NCBI GenBank assembly: GCA_024235875.1
Contig: JACKLP010000006.1
Coordinates: 124,001 to 188,000 of the forward strand
DNA: 64,000 bases
Direction: 5' to 3'
Origin: Burkholderiaceae bacterium
GTDB taxonomy: Bacteria > Pseudomonadota > Gammaproteobacteria > Burkholderiales > Burkholderiaceae_E
Shown here: piece after piece, positions 1 through 8,014 of the stretch
Position numbering within the stretch: position 1 is the first letter of the stretch
Layout of the letters: each line of letters starts with the position of its first letter
The notes under the pieces: generated by a model
The model's database searches: none
Seen by the model: the letters and a program-made list of their open reading frames with translations, nothing else
Told to the model about the DNA's origin: nothing
Program-made: the position numbers and the translations under genes

Positions 1-752
1 TCCGCCATGTCCGACTGAGCAACCTCTTCGCCGAGCACCTCGCGCCGGATCGTGTGCATCAGGAGCCGGGCCGTCACGCGGCCATAGTCGGGATCGGTCT
101 CGATCAGTGCCCGCGCCGAGAGAATGGCCGACTTGTACAACTCGTCGATCGGTACGCCGTCGTAGAGATTCTTGACCGTCTCGTCGATGATCTCGTCGAC
201 CGATACCTGGCTGTCGAGCCCGACGCATGCGGAGCCGATCAGCGCACGCAAGGCCGATAGATCCAGCGGACGCCTGACACCGGCATCGACGACATGGATC
301 ACCGGGGTGTCGACGGCTTCGGGGTGCTCGCGGCTGCGCGCAGCCCGCTCCTGGGCCCGACGCTCGCGATACAGGACGTAGGCCCGAGCCACTTCATGCT
401 CGCCCGAGCGCATCAGTGCGAGTTCGACGTAGTCCTGGATATCCTCGATATGGAAAGTGGCCCCAGCGCTACGCGCACGGGTCAGCGCGGCCACGACCGC
501 GCGAGTCAGGGAGTCCACCATCTCGCGTACGCGTGCCGACGCCGCGCCCTGGCCACCACTGACGGCCAGGAACGCCTTGGTCATCGCGATGGCAATCTTG
601 CCCGGCTCGAACGCGACGACCGCGCCGTTGCGACGGATGACCTTGAAATCTTCGTAGTCGCGCGCACGACCGGGCGACTCGATGTCGGATTCGACTGCTT
701 CGGTGATCGGAGAAACACTGGCCGAGTGGGGGCGATCGGCAACCCTTTGCAT
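1..752 (-). CDS. nrdA: Ribonucleoside-diphosphate reductase large subunit, class Ia (N-terminal part, runs off the window)
   Basis: The enzyme reduces ribonucleoside diphosphates to deoxyribonucleotides in the cytosol, with NrdB as radical-generating partner. Only the first 250 residues are present; the gene continues beyond position 1. After an acidic leader of about 30 residues, an ATP-cone allosteric domain (about residues 31-125) begins with the typical segment VIRRNGAVVAFEPGKIAIA. It is followed by the start of the catalytic N-terminal region (about residues 140-250; YDGVPIDELYKSAI). The ATG at 752 has a GGAGG sequence 9 bases upstream. The active-site cysteines and the finger loop lie outside the window, so class Ia rests on the ATP cone plus N-terminal region. 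The upstream NrdR-like boxes support the call. Confidence 0.9.
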   Translation of the reverse strand, partial: MQRVADRPHSASVSPITEAVESDIESPGRARDYEDFKVIRRNGAVVAFEPGKIAIAMTKAFLAVSGGQGAASARVREMVDSLTRAVVAALTRARSAGATFHIEDIQDYVELALMRSGEHEVARAYVLYRERRAQERAARSREHPEAVDTPVIHVVDAGVRRPLDLSALRALIGSACVGLDSQVSVDEIIDETVKNLYDGVPIDELYKSAILSARALIETDPDYGRVTARLLMHTIRREVLGEEVAQSDMA

Positions 753-1104
753 CTTGTTTGTCCTCCCTGGGGGATCAGGATCTGATGGTTTGTGCTGATT
801 GCGGACCCGATCGGAACACCGAGTCCGTCGTAACCGGCCCGCATGACCGTTACCGGCCTGCGAGCACTTATTGGCGCTCGTTCGAGGAAAAAAGCCCCCG
901 CGGCGCGCCACTGCTGGCGCCCCGCGAAAGTGCTGCTTGCGCACTAGATATAGGGGCTTGATACCAAGAAGGCCCTAATTCTAGTGGCCGAGCCAGGGGC
1001 TTACAAGCGAAAAATCGACGAAGTTTCCAAGGCTTGGCGAGCACCGCTCGCAAACCCGCTCAGGGCCTGCAATCCGATCGTCATGATCAGTAACGACGCG
1101 GGAT
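753..1104 (-). promoter_or_regulatory. nrdA upstream region, 352 bp without a gene
   Basis: This gap lies between the ampD stop and the nrdA start, both on the minus strand. No convincing small gene is visible. It contains the two NrdR-like boxes listed separately and should hold the nrdA promoter. A TATATC hexamer on the minus strand overlaps the proximal box and could be a -10 element, but I see no good -35 at the usual distance. The leader from there to the nrdA ATG would be about 190 bases. Confidence 0.55.
941..987 (-). promoter_or_regulatory. Pair of NrdR-like boxes upstream of nrdA
   Basis: Two 16-bp sites resemble the NrdR box (consensus about acaCwAtATaTwgtgt). The first, 941-956, reads gcactagatatagggg and matches at about 12 of 16 positions. 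The second, 972-987, reads gccctaattctagtgg and matches at about 11 of 16. Their starts are 31 bp apart, close to three helical turns, as in known NrdR-regulated promoters. NrdR is an ATP/dATP-sensing repressor of ribonucleotide reductase operons. The nrdR gene is not in this window. Confidence 0.7.
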
Positions 1105-1773
1105 TCAGCGCGAAATCGCCGCCGATCCCGCGTGATTACACGCCTCGTCGGGTCCGGGCCGCGACAGGCCCGCAACGCCGGGCGCCGCCAGGAATCGCGG
1201 CCAGTCGAAGAACGGCCCCGGATCGATCTTGCGTCCAGGCGCGATGTCGCTGTGCCCCGCCACATGGCGCAGCGGATAGCGTTGGCGCAGTACGGCCACC
1301 AGCGCGGACAGCCGTCGATACTGCGGCTCGGTGAATCGGTGGTACTCGTCTCCCTCGAGCTCGACGCCGATGGAGAAGTCGTTGCAGGCCTGGCGCTCGA
1401 GCAGTCTCGAGGCACCCGCGTGCCAGGCTCGATCATCGCAGGACACGAACTGCAGCAACTCGCCCCGGCGTCGAATCAGGAAATGCGACGACACGCGCAA
1501 TCCGGCGAGTGACACGAGCGCAGGATCCGGATCGCGATCGAGCCGGTTTTCGAACAGGCGTGATATCGCGTCACCCGAGAATCGACCGGCCGGCAGGCTG
1601 ATGAAGTGGATCACCAGGGAATCGATCGCGACCCCGAGCGGTCGCGCATCGAAGTTCGGCGAGTGCGATCTGCGGCAGCCACCGAGCCAGCCGTCGTCGA
1701 GCCAGGCGAGTCGCCTCGAGGACGTCGCGCGCGGCGACGCAGCGCGGTGGCCAGCGGGCATCGACGTGGTCAA
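1105..1773 (-). CDS. ampD: 1,6-anhydro-N-acetylmuramyl-L-alanine amidase AmpD
   Basis: Cytosolic zinc amidase that cleaves the peptide from anhydro-MurNAc-peptides during peptidoglycan recycling; its loss induces AmpC-type beta-lactamases in many Gram-negatives. The product is 222 residues (E. coli AmpD is 183), with an N-terminal extension. Zinc ligands by family comparison are His56 in VIHFISLPAG, and His174 and Asp184 in GHSDIAPGRKIDPG; a WHAG motif is also present. I prefer the TTG start at 1773: it overlaps the pilR stop (TTGA) and has GGAG 5 bases upstream. An ATG four codons in (1761) has no ribosome site at good distance. It is the last gene of the ccsA/PP0621/pilS/pilR/ampD run. Confidence 0.93.
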   Translation of the reverse strand: MTTSMPAGHRAASPRATSSRRLAWLDDGWLGGCRRSHSPNFDARPLGVAIDSLVIHFISLPAGRFSGDAISRLFENRLDRDPDPALVSLAGLRVSSHFLIRRRGELLQFVSCDDRAWHAGASRLLERQACNDFSIGVELEGDEYHRFTEPQYRRLSALVAVLRQRYPLRHVAGHSDIAPGRKIDPGPFFDWPRFLAAPGVAGLSRPGPDEACNHAGSAAISR

Positions 1774-3254
1774 TTGATCTCCAGACGTTGCATGCGGTAG
1801 CGCAACGCCCGAAAGGAGATTCCCAGCAGCCGCGCGGCCGCGGTGCGGTTGTAGCGGGTCTTCTCGAGCGCACGCTCGATCGCCTCGCGCTCGACCTGGT
1901 CGAGATAGTCCGGGAGGGACTCGGGGATGCCCTCGGGCGACATGCGCACGCCACTGCCCGCCATCGCGACCGGCGGGTCATCGTCGACAACGCTCATGCG
2001 CTCCTCGTCGGGCATGCGCTCGTTGACGGCATCCTGGGTGGCCTCGGGCTTCAGGCCCAGGTCCTCGACATTGACGACTTCACCGTTCGAAAACGCGAGC
2101 GCTCGTTCGAGGATGTTCTCGAGCTCGCGGACATTGCCGGGAAAGCCGTAGCTCTGGAGATAACGCAGGGTCACGGATGCCAGCTTGGGCGGCTCGCTCA
2201 TTCGGGCCCGTCGGGCGAGCCGCGCGAGCACCGCCTCGGCAAGGACCGGCACGTCTTCGCGCCGCTCGCGCAGCGGCGGCAGCCGCAGTTCGATGACATT
2301 GAGCCGGTAGAAGAGGTCCTGGCGAAAGCGCCCCGCTGCCACGCATTGCGCCAGGTTCTGGTGGGTCGCGCTGATGATGCGGACGTCGACGGGGTCCTCG
2401 GCGGTCGCCCCGACCTTGCGAACCCGCTTCTCCTGGATCGCCCGCAGCAGCTTGACCTGCATCGCCAATGGCAGATCGGCGACCTCGTCGAGGAACAGGG
2501 TGCCCCCGTTCGCGGCCTGGAAGAACCCGTCGCGATCCTGCTCGGCCCCCGTGAACGCCCCCTTGCGATAGCCGAAGAACTCGGCCTCCATCAGGTTCTC
2601 TGGAATGGCCCCGCAGTTGACGGCGACGAAAGGCTCGCCCCCCCGGGGTCCGGCTTCGTGGACCAGCCGCGCGGCCAACTCCTTGCCGGAGCCGGACTCG
2701 CCGGTGATCGCGACCGGGGCCATGCTGCGCGCAAGCCGCGAAATCTGGGCCCGCACGTCACGAATGGCTTGCGATTCGCCGAGCAGGCGGGCGGTCGGAT
2801 CGCCCTTGGCGCCGTCGGCCGCGCGCCGCGGTCCGGATTCGGGCTCGTTGATCTGGATGGCCGATCGCACGAGACTGCGAAGCGCATCCAGCGCCACGGG
2901 CTTGGCGAGATAGTCGAACGCACCCGCCTTGAGCGCCGCCACCGCATTCTCGGCGCTGCCGTAGGCGGTGATGACCGCGACCGGTGTGGCCGGATACTGG
3001 CGCGAGATCAGGTCGACCAGTTCGAGACCTTCGCCGTCGGGCAAGCGCATGTCGGTCAGACACAGCGCATAGCGCTGCTCGCCCAACATCCGCTGAGCTC
3101 CGCGAACATCGGCGGCGCAGTCGACATCCAGCCCCATCCCGACCAGGGTCAGCTCGAGGAGCTCGCGCAGATCGGCTTCGTCATCGACGACCAGGACTCG
3201 CGGAATTCGGGCGCCACGCGCCGCGGCTCGAAAGGTGGGGTCTGACTGGTTCAT
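1770..3254 (-). CDS. pilR: Sigma-54-dependent response regulator PilR
   Basis: NtrC-family transcription activator, 494 residues. It has a receiver domain (about 18-130, phospho-acceptor Asp68 in CLTDMRLPDGEG). A sigma-54 AAA+ domain follows (about 155-390, Walker A GESGSGKE near 185-192, GAFTGA loop near 232-237). The C-terminal Fis-type helix-turn-helix (about 450-490) contains RTAAARLLGISFRALRYRM. The ATG at 3254 is chosen because AAGGAA lies just upstream; the frame stays open further upstream without a good site. The pilS gene ends 50 bp upstream. In other bacteria PilR switches on pilA from a -24/-12 promoter; I found no such promoter upstream of the pilus genes here. Confidence 0.92.
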   Translation of the reverse strand: MNQSDPTFRAAARGARIPRVLVVDDEADLRELLELTLVGMGLDVDCAADVRGAQRMLGEQRYALCLTDMRLPDGEGLELVDLISRQYPATPVAVITAYGSAENAVAALKAGAFDYLAKPVALDALRSLVRSAIQINEPESGPRRAADGAKGDPTARLLGESQAIRDVRAQISRLARSMAPVAITGESGSGKELAARLVHEAGPRGGEPFVAVNCGAIPENLMEAEFFGYRKGAFTGAEQDRDGFFQAANGGTLFLDEVADLPLAMQVKLLRAIQEKRVRKVGATAEDPVDVRIISATHQNLAQCVAAGRFRQDLFYRLNVIELRLPPLRERREDVPVLAEAVLARLARRARMSEPPKLASVTLRYLQSYGFPGNVRELENILERALAFSNGEVVNVEDLGLKPEATQDAVNERMPDEERMSVVDDDPPVAMAGSGVRMSPEGIPESLPDYLDQVEREAIERALEKTRYNRTAAARLLGISFRALRYRMQRLEIN

Positions 3255-3304
3255 TTCCTTGCCCTGTGCGCCCGAGCCCACCGGTTCGGGCCCGGTGTCC
3301 GGGA

Positions 3305-5044
3305 TCACTGGCCGCTCGCGCCCGCACCAGGGGCGTCGGCCCGGACCTCGATGACGAATCCACCGCTGTAACGCGATCCGGCCTGCGCGCGCTGGTAGCG
3401 AATGGACGCGCCGTTCACGCTGCACAACTCGCGAGCCAGGTAGAGCCCGAGCCCCGTGCCGCGCGATTCGGTCGTATAGAACGGCTCGAACGCATGCTGA
3501 AGCGACTCTACCGACAAGCCCGGCCCGTCGTCGGCGATCCTCAATTCTAAGCGATGGTCAGGGGTTTCGACCCACTCGACGATGACGGCGGCCGGCAGCT
3601 CGCTGGCATAACGCAGCGCGTTGCCAACCAGGTTCGAGAGAACCTGGCGCAGATGATTGGAATCGAACCGCATCGGCTTGGAAGTGCGCACCGACAGTCC
3701 GATGCGACGCGCCGACGTACTCGCCTGCAATTGAATGTCACGCACGAACGCCGGCAGGAAAGTGCTCATGTCGACGGCCTCATCGACCGCACGATCGCGA
3801 CGAGAGATCGACAGCACGTCCTCGATCGTGCGATTGATCCGGACCGTGTTGTCCTCGACGATGCGCGCCAGCCGTTGGAGTTGCGGAGATCCGAGTTGCT
3901 CGGCCAGCAAGCTGTTGGCATGCCGGATCGCGCCGAGCGGGTTGCGGATCTCGTGTGCGATCGATGCCGACAGGCGCCCCATCGACGCCAGCTTCAGCTG
4001 CTGGGCACGGTTCTCGACCTCGCGCAGATCCTCGATCAGAATGACCGCGTCGCTGTCCTCGGTCTCGCGCGCGCTCACGAAGCGCAGCCGCAGGCGGGTC
4101 GCGGCCTCGCCCTCGGCCTCGGGCTCCGGGGAGAACACCATTTCGTGGACTCCGGTGCGGCTTTGCGCACGCCAGCGCCCGTAGGCATCGGCAACCGGGC
4201 GCCAGTCGGTCTGACGCATGCGCTCGAGTGCCACCGAGCCGCCATCGACACCCAGCCCGACCACCAGTTGGGCGGGCAGCATCGATTGCGCGGAGCGATT
4301 CATGGTGCGCACCCAACCCTCGGCACTGACGACCATCACGCCCTGCTGCAACTCGGCGATCACGCGTTGCGTCACCGCGAGCTGGTTGCTCAGGTCCTGA
4401 CCGCGACGCCAGGCAAGCTCCTCTTGCAGCTGGAGCCTGGACGACAACCAGTTCACGGCGAGCCCGACCAGGAAGCAGGCGGCTCCGATCATGCCCGCCT
4501 GCGCGAATGCGGCCGGCTCGATGCCGCCATCGAGTGCGCGCCACGCGGTCTCGCCTAGCAGCAGCAGGGCACCGGCCGCCGCGAAACCGGCGGCCACGCG
4601 CGGCGTGGCGAGGACGGCGGCGGCCGCCACCGATGCGATGATCAGGGTGCCGATACCGCCACGTACGCCGCCGCTGGCCCAGACGAGCGCGGTCAGGGCC
4701 AGCAGGTCGGTCGTGACATGGGCATGGAGCTGCAGCTGGAACCGCGGCCTCAGTGCACCGATCGTGACGAGATAGGTCAGCGCGAGCACGGCGTAGATCA
4801 GCGCGATCGTCCGGAAGTTCGACAGGTCGCGGATCTCGAGCAGATCGATGCTGGTGCTGGTGATCGAGGCGATCCAGAGCCCCAGGGCGACAGCCAGGCG
4901 ACTGACGGCGAACCATTGCAGCGCCGACCAGTGCGACTCGGTGATGACTTGCAGCGCGTCGCCTCGAGCCGGTGTCGTGCCACGACGCGCGTCCGGAGTC
5001 GACGCCATGGGGGCGCGGACCAGCGGCGCCCGGGCAATGCTCAC
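3305..5044 (-). CDS. pilS: Sensor histidine kinase PilS
   Basis: Membrane sensor kinase partner of PilR, 579 residues from the GTG at 5044. About six membrane segments occupy residues 42-200. A PAS-like region follows (about 222-340), then a HisKA domain with phospho-acceptor His364 in SIAHEIRNPLGAIRH. The HATPase domain has the N box (QVLSNLVGNALRYA) and the DDGPGL and GTGLGLY glycine motifs. The GTG start overlaps the stop of the upstream small gene (GTGA), which suggests translational coupling. The next ATG is 12 codons in and lacks a ribosome site. In Pseudomonas PilS senses unassembled pilin in the inner membrane. Confidence 0.9.
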   Translation of the reverse strand: MSIARAPLVRAPMASTPDARRGTTPARGDALQVITESHWSALQWFAVSRLAVALGLWIASITSTSIDLLEIRDLSNFRTIALIYAVLALTYLVTIGALRPRFQLQLHAHVTTDLLALTALVWASGGVRGGIGTLIIASVAAAAVLATPRVAAGFAAAGALLLLGETAWRALDGGIEPAAFAQAGMIGAACFLVGLAVNWLSSRLQLQEELAWRRGQDLSNQLAVTQRVIAELQQGVMVVSAEGWVRTMNRSAQSMLPAQLVVGLGVDGGSVALERMRQTDWRPVADAYGRWRAQSRTGVHEMVFSPEPEAEGEAATRLRLRFVSARETEDSDAVILIEDLREVENRAQQLKLASMGRLSASIAHEIRNPLGAIRHANSLLAEQLGSPQLQRLARIVEDNTVRINRTIEDVLSISRRDRAVDEAVDMSTFLPAFVRDIQLQASTSARRIGLSVRTSKPMRFDSNHLRQVLSNLVGNALRYASELPAAVIVEWVETPDHRLELRIADDGPGLSVESLQHAFEPFYTTESRGTGLGLYLARELCSVNGASIRYQRAQAGSRYSGGFVIEVRADAPGAGASGQ

Positions 5045-5286
5045 GGCCGAGCCCCGGCGCGCCGATGCTCGGGGCTGCAATAGACATGCCCCGCGTCGCG
5101 CTCGGCCTCTTCGGCGGGGAAGTGGACCCCGCAATGATCGCAGCGAAGCATCAGTTCCCCCTTCCCGGAGCGCCCGGGCACACGCCGATCGGCCGCTCGC
5201 TCGCTCTTGCGCTGAAGAATGGTCGAGAGCTTCATCATGGCCACGACGACTGCCACGACGCCGATCCAAAGCAGCAGTTTGCCCAT
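5041..5286 (-). CDS. Small PP0621-family membrane zinc-ribbon protein
   Basis: An 81-residue protein with one N-terminal membrane helix (GKLLLWIGVVAVVVAMM, residues 2-18). A soluble C-terminal part follows with CDHCGVHFPAEEA and YCSPEHRR, a probable Cys3His metal site. The pattern matches the uncharacterised PP0621 family, usually found beside pilS/pilR or ccsA/ffh in proteobacteria. The ATG at 5286 follows AGGCGA. It lies 13 bp after ccsA and overlaps pilS by 4 bp. Function is unknown; a role in pilus sensing or heme handling would be a guess from position alone. Confidence 0.8.
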   Translation of the reverse strand: MGKLLLWIGVVAVVVAMMKLSTILQRKSERAADRRVPGRSGKGELMLRCDHCGVHFPAEEAERDAGHVYCSPEHRRAGARP

Positions 5287-5299
5287 CGGATCGCCTGCC

Positions 5300-6157
5300 T
5301 CAGTAGCGGTGCAACAGGACTTCGAGCACGAAGCGCGACCCCGCATAGGCCAGCAGCAGAACCGCGAAACCGGCGAAGGTCAGCCGCAAGGCGACACGCC
5401 CGCGCCATCCGCGCCGCCAGCGCCCCACCAGCAAGGTCGCGAAGACGAACCACGAGATGAGGGTGAACACCGTCTTGTGGTCGAACCGAAGCGCACGGCC
5501 GAAGACCGCCTCGGAGAAGAACACCCCGCTGATCGCGGTCAAGGTGAGCATCACGAAGCCGATCGTGATGAACCGAAACAGAATCCGCTCGAGGACCAGC
5601 AACGGTGGAAGGCGGTCCAGAAAGCGCGAGAACACCGAGCGCGATCCGGTGCGATGGTCATGCAGCGCGCGATCGGCCGCTGCCCACAACCCGGCATGCA
5701 GCGACGCCAGCAGGAGTACCGCGTAGGACAGCGTGCCCACGATGATGTGAGGCACCAGCAGCGGCCCGCCCCGCGCGTCGATGGGCGCGCCCGGGAAGAA
5801 CATCGGCAACAGCACCGCCACGGCGGCGACCGGCAGGATCACGGCCCGCAAGGGCTCGACCCAGCCGCGCAAGCCCTCGGCCCACAACAGGGCGACACCG
5901 ATCCACAAGGCCGCCGACAGGATCGCCGCGAATCCGTAGTGCAACTGGCCTTCGACCGCGGTCGAGAGGTAGAGCGAGACGGCGTGAACGGCCAGGCCGG
6001 CGAGCTGGAGCCACGATGCCAGCGGATTGCTTCTTGCCGGGGCATCCGGGGGCGCGTCGACCACGGCTTGCGGCGCCGCGCCCCGCCAGGACACCACCCA
6101 GGATGCGCCATAGAGCACGGCCGGCAACAGATAGGCGACAATGGCGAGGTTCTTCAC
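5300..6157 (-). CDS. CcsA/YpjD-type cytochrome c assembly-like membrane protein
   Basis: A 285-residue protein with about eight hydrophobic segments. It resembles the inner-membrane CcsA/CcmC-like family, in particular YpjD, which is normally divergent from ffh in proteobacteria, as here. The C-terminal half (FNRFITIGFVMLTLTAISG region, then HKTVFTLISWFVFA) carries the family's conserved His-containing helices, consistent with heme handling. The true cytochrome c assembly role of YpjD is not established. It is the first gene of the minus-strand run that includes pilS and pilR. Its ATG is only 22 bp from the divergent ffh ATG. Confidence 0.82.
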   Translation of the reverse strand: MKNLAIVAYLLPAVLYGASWVVSWRGAAPQAVVDAPPDAPARSNPLASWLQLAGLAVHAVSLYLSTAVEGQLHYGFAAILSAALWIGVALLWAEGLRGWVEPLRAVILPVAAVAVLLPMFFPGAPIDARGGPLLVPHIIVGTLSYAVLLLASLHAGLWAAADRALHDHRTGSRSVFSRFLDRLPPLLVLERILFRFITIGFVMLTLTAISGVFFSEAVFGRALRFDHKTVFTLISWFVFATLLVGRWRRGWRGRVALRLTFAGFAVLLLAYAGSRFVLEVLLHRY

Positions 6158-6179
6158 CGACTCAGTTTAATACAAGGCC

Positions 6180-7535
6180 ATGCTCGAAACCCTGTCGCAG
6201 CGCCTCTCCCGTGTCGTCAAGACGATGCGAGGACAGGCCCGCCTGACCGAGGCGAACACCCAGGAGATGCTGCGCGAGATCCGCATCGCGCTGCTCGAGG
6301 CCGACGTCGCGCTGCCCGTCGTTCGGGATTTCATCGCGAAGGTCAAGGACAAGGCGCTCGGCCAGGACGTGATCGGCAGCCTCACCCCCGGACAGGCCCT
6401 GGTCGGCGTGGTCGGCCGGGAACTCACCGAGTTGATGGGCGGCGCCGACGCCGCGCTCGACCTGGCCACCAAGCCGCCGGCGGTCATCCTGATGGCGGGC
6501 CTGCAGGGCGCGGGCAAGACCACCACCGTCGGCAAGCTCGCGCGGTGGCTGCGCGAGACCCAGCGCAAGAAGGTCCTCACCGTGTCGTGCGACGTCTACC
6601 GCCCGGCGGCCATCGAACAGCTGCGCACCGTCACCGAGCAGGCAGGGGCCGATTTCTTCGCGTCGACCCCGCAGCAGCAACCGGTCGACATCGCGCAGGC
6701 GGCAGTGCAATGGGCACGCACGCACTACCACGACGTCCTGATCGTCGATACCGCCGGCCGACTCGGCATCGACGAGAAGATGATGGCCGAGATCCAGTCC
6801 CTGCATCGGCAGCTGGGACCGGTCGAGACCTTGTTCGTCGTCGACGCGATGCAGGGCCAGGATGCGGTCAACACCGCGCGTGCATTCGGCGAGGCCTTGA
6901 CACTGACCGGGGTCGTGCTCACCAAGCTCGACGGCGACTCGCGCGGCGGCGCGGCCTTGTCGGTCAAGGCGGTCACCGGCGCACCGATCAAGTTCGTCGG
7001 GATCGGGGAGAAGCTCGATGGCCTCGAGCCCTTCCACCCCGAACGGATGTCGAACCGCATCCTCGGGATGGGAGACATCCTGTCGCTGGTCGAGCAGGCG
7101 CAGCGCAATGTCGACCAGGGCGCGGCGCTCGAGCTGGCACAGAAACTCAAGTCGGGCAATCGCTTCGACCTCAACGATTTCCTATCCCAGCTCGGGCAGA
7201 TGAACCGAATGGGCGGCCTGGGATCGCTGCTCGACAAGCTACCGGCCCAGTTCCAGCAGGCTGCCGCGGGCGCCGACATGGGGCAGGCCGAGAAACAGAT
7301 GCGTCGGATGCAGGCGATCATCCAGTCGATGACGCCGACCGAGCGCGGCAAGCCCGAGCTGATCAAGGCCTCGCGCAAGCGACGCATCGCGGCCGGTGCG
7401 GGCGTACCCGTCCAGGAAGTCAATCGCCTGCTCAATCAATTCGAGCAGATGCGCTCGATGATGAAGAAGATGCAAAAGGGTGGCCTGGCCAAGATGATGC
7501 GGGGCATGAAGGGCATGATGCCCGGCCTGCGCTAG
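6180..7535 (+). CDS. ffh: Signal recognition particle protein Ffh (SRP54)
   Basis: GTPase that binds 4.5S RNA and signal sequences and delivers inner-membrane proteins co-translationally through FtsY. The 451 residues show the N domain (ANTQEMLREIRIALLEADVAL), the G domain with P-loop GLQGAGKTTTVGKLA (about residue 104), DTAGR, TKLDGDSRGG, and GIGEKLDGLEPF. The methionine-rich M domain (about 330-451) has the RNA-binding segment SRKRRIAAGAG, and the C-terminus is Met/Lys-rich. Length is normal. AAGG lies directly before the start. Promoter elements must lie inside the ccsA 5-prime coding region, because only 22 bp separate the two genes. Confidence 0.97.
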   Translation: MLETLSQRLSRVVKTMRGQARLTEANTQEMLREIRIALLEADVALPVVRDFIAKVKDKALGQDVIGSLTPGQALVGVVGRELTELMGGADAALDLATKPPAVILMAGLQGAGKTTTVGKLARWLRETQRKKVLTVSCDVYRPAAIEQLRTVTEQAGADFFASTPQQQPVDIAQAAVQWARTHYHDVLIVDTAGRLGIDEKMMAEIQSLHRQLGPVETLFVVDAMQGQDAVNTARAFGEALTLTGVVLTKLDGDSRGGAALSVKAVTGAPIKFVGIGEKLDGLEPFHPERMSNRILGMGDILSLVEQAQRNVDQGAALELAQKLKSGNRFDLNDFLSQLGQMNRMGGLGSLLDKLPAQFQQAAAGADMGQAEKQMRRMQAIIQSMTPTERGKPELIKASRKRRIAAGAGVPVQEVNRLLNQFEQMRSMMKKMQKGGLAKMMRGMKGMMPGLR

Positions 7536-7564
7536 CGCCCAGCCCGCCTCGATCGGAGCAAAGC

Positions 7565-8014
7565 ATGAAACCGTCCCCGGTCCTCGGCGCGATTCGACGC
7601 GCCGCCCGCCCTGTCACCGCGTCGATCGGCCGCTTCAGCGTGCTGTGCGCACTGGCCGCGCTCGGCACGCACGGCACAGTCGTCGCGCCCGTCCAGGCGC
7701 AGGACGCGCAGGCGCGCGGCAAGGCCTTGTACGAGAATCGCTGCCTTGGCTGTCACGGACGCAGCGTCCACGATCGCCCCAAGCGCGTCGCGGCCAGCGT
7801 CGCCGACATCCGGTTCAATGTCGTGCGCTGGGATCGCGAGCTCGGCGCCCTGTGGAACGACGAAGAGATCACCGCCGTGACCCGATACCTGAACGCCACC
7901 TACTACCATTTCCCCTGCCCCGAGAACGTCTGCGGCAGCGAGCGTGCCGGCCTGGCCGCGGCGCTGGCGAGCGCAGGCCGCTCGCGCCGAAGTGCCGATC
8001 GAGCACCCCGATGA
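7565..8014 (+). CDS. Small periplasmic c-type cytochrome without a methionine ligand
   Basis: A 149-residue exported protein. A positively charged leader and hydrophobic stretch end near PVQAQDA (about residue 47). One heme-attachment motif follows, CLGCH (Cys60, Cys63, His64). There is no methionine after Met1, so the usual Met axial ligand is impossible; His69 or His115 (in TYYHF) are the alternatives, or the heme is five-coordinate. Two further cysteines (118, 123) could form a disulfide. The ATG at 7565 has GGAG upstream. Its stop overlaps the start of the FAD dehydrogenase (ATGA), which suggests the cytochrome accepts electrons from that enzyme. That link is inferred from gene order. Confidence 0.85.
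   Translation: MKPSPVLGAIRRAARPVTASIGRFSVLCALAALGTHGTVVAPVQAQDAQARGKALYENRCLGCHGRSVHDRPKRVAASVADIRFNVVRWDRELGALWNDEEITAVTRYLNATYYHFPCPENVCGSERAGLAAALASAGRSRRSADRAPR

Noticed and set aside
5219..7560. Very long plus-strand open frame opposite and out of frame with ccsA and ffh
   Set aside because: Only its last 149 codons (7565-8014) code for a real protein, the cytochrome c. The earlier part is Arg/Gly/His-rich and antisense or out of frame to well-supported genes, as expected in GC-rich DNA.
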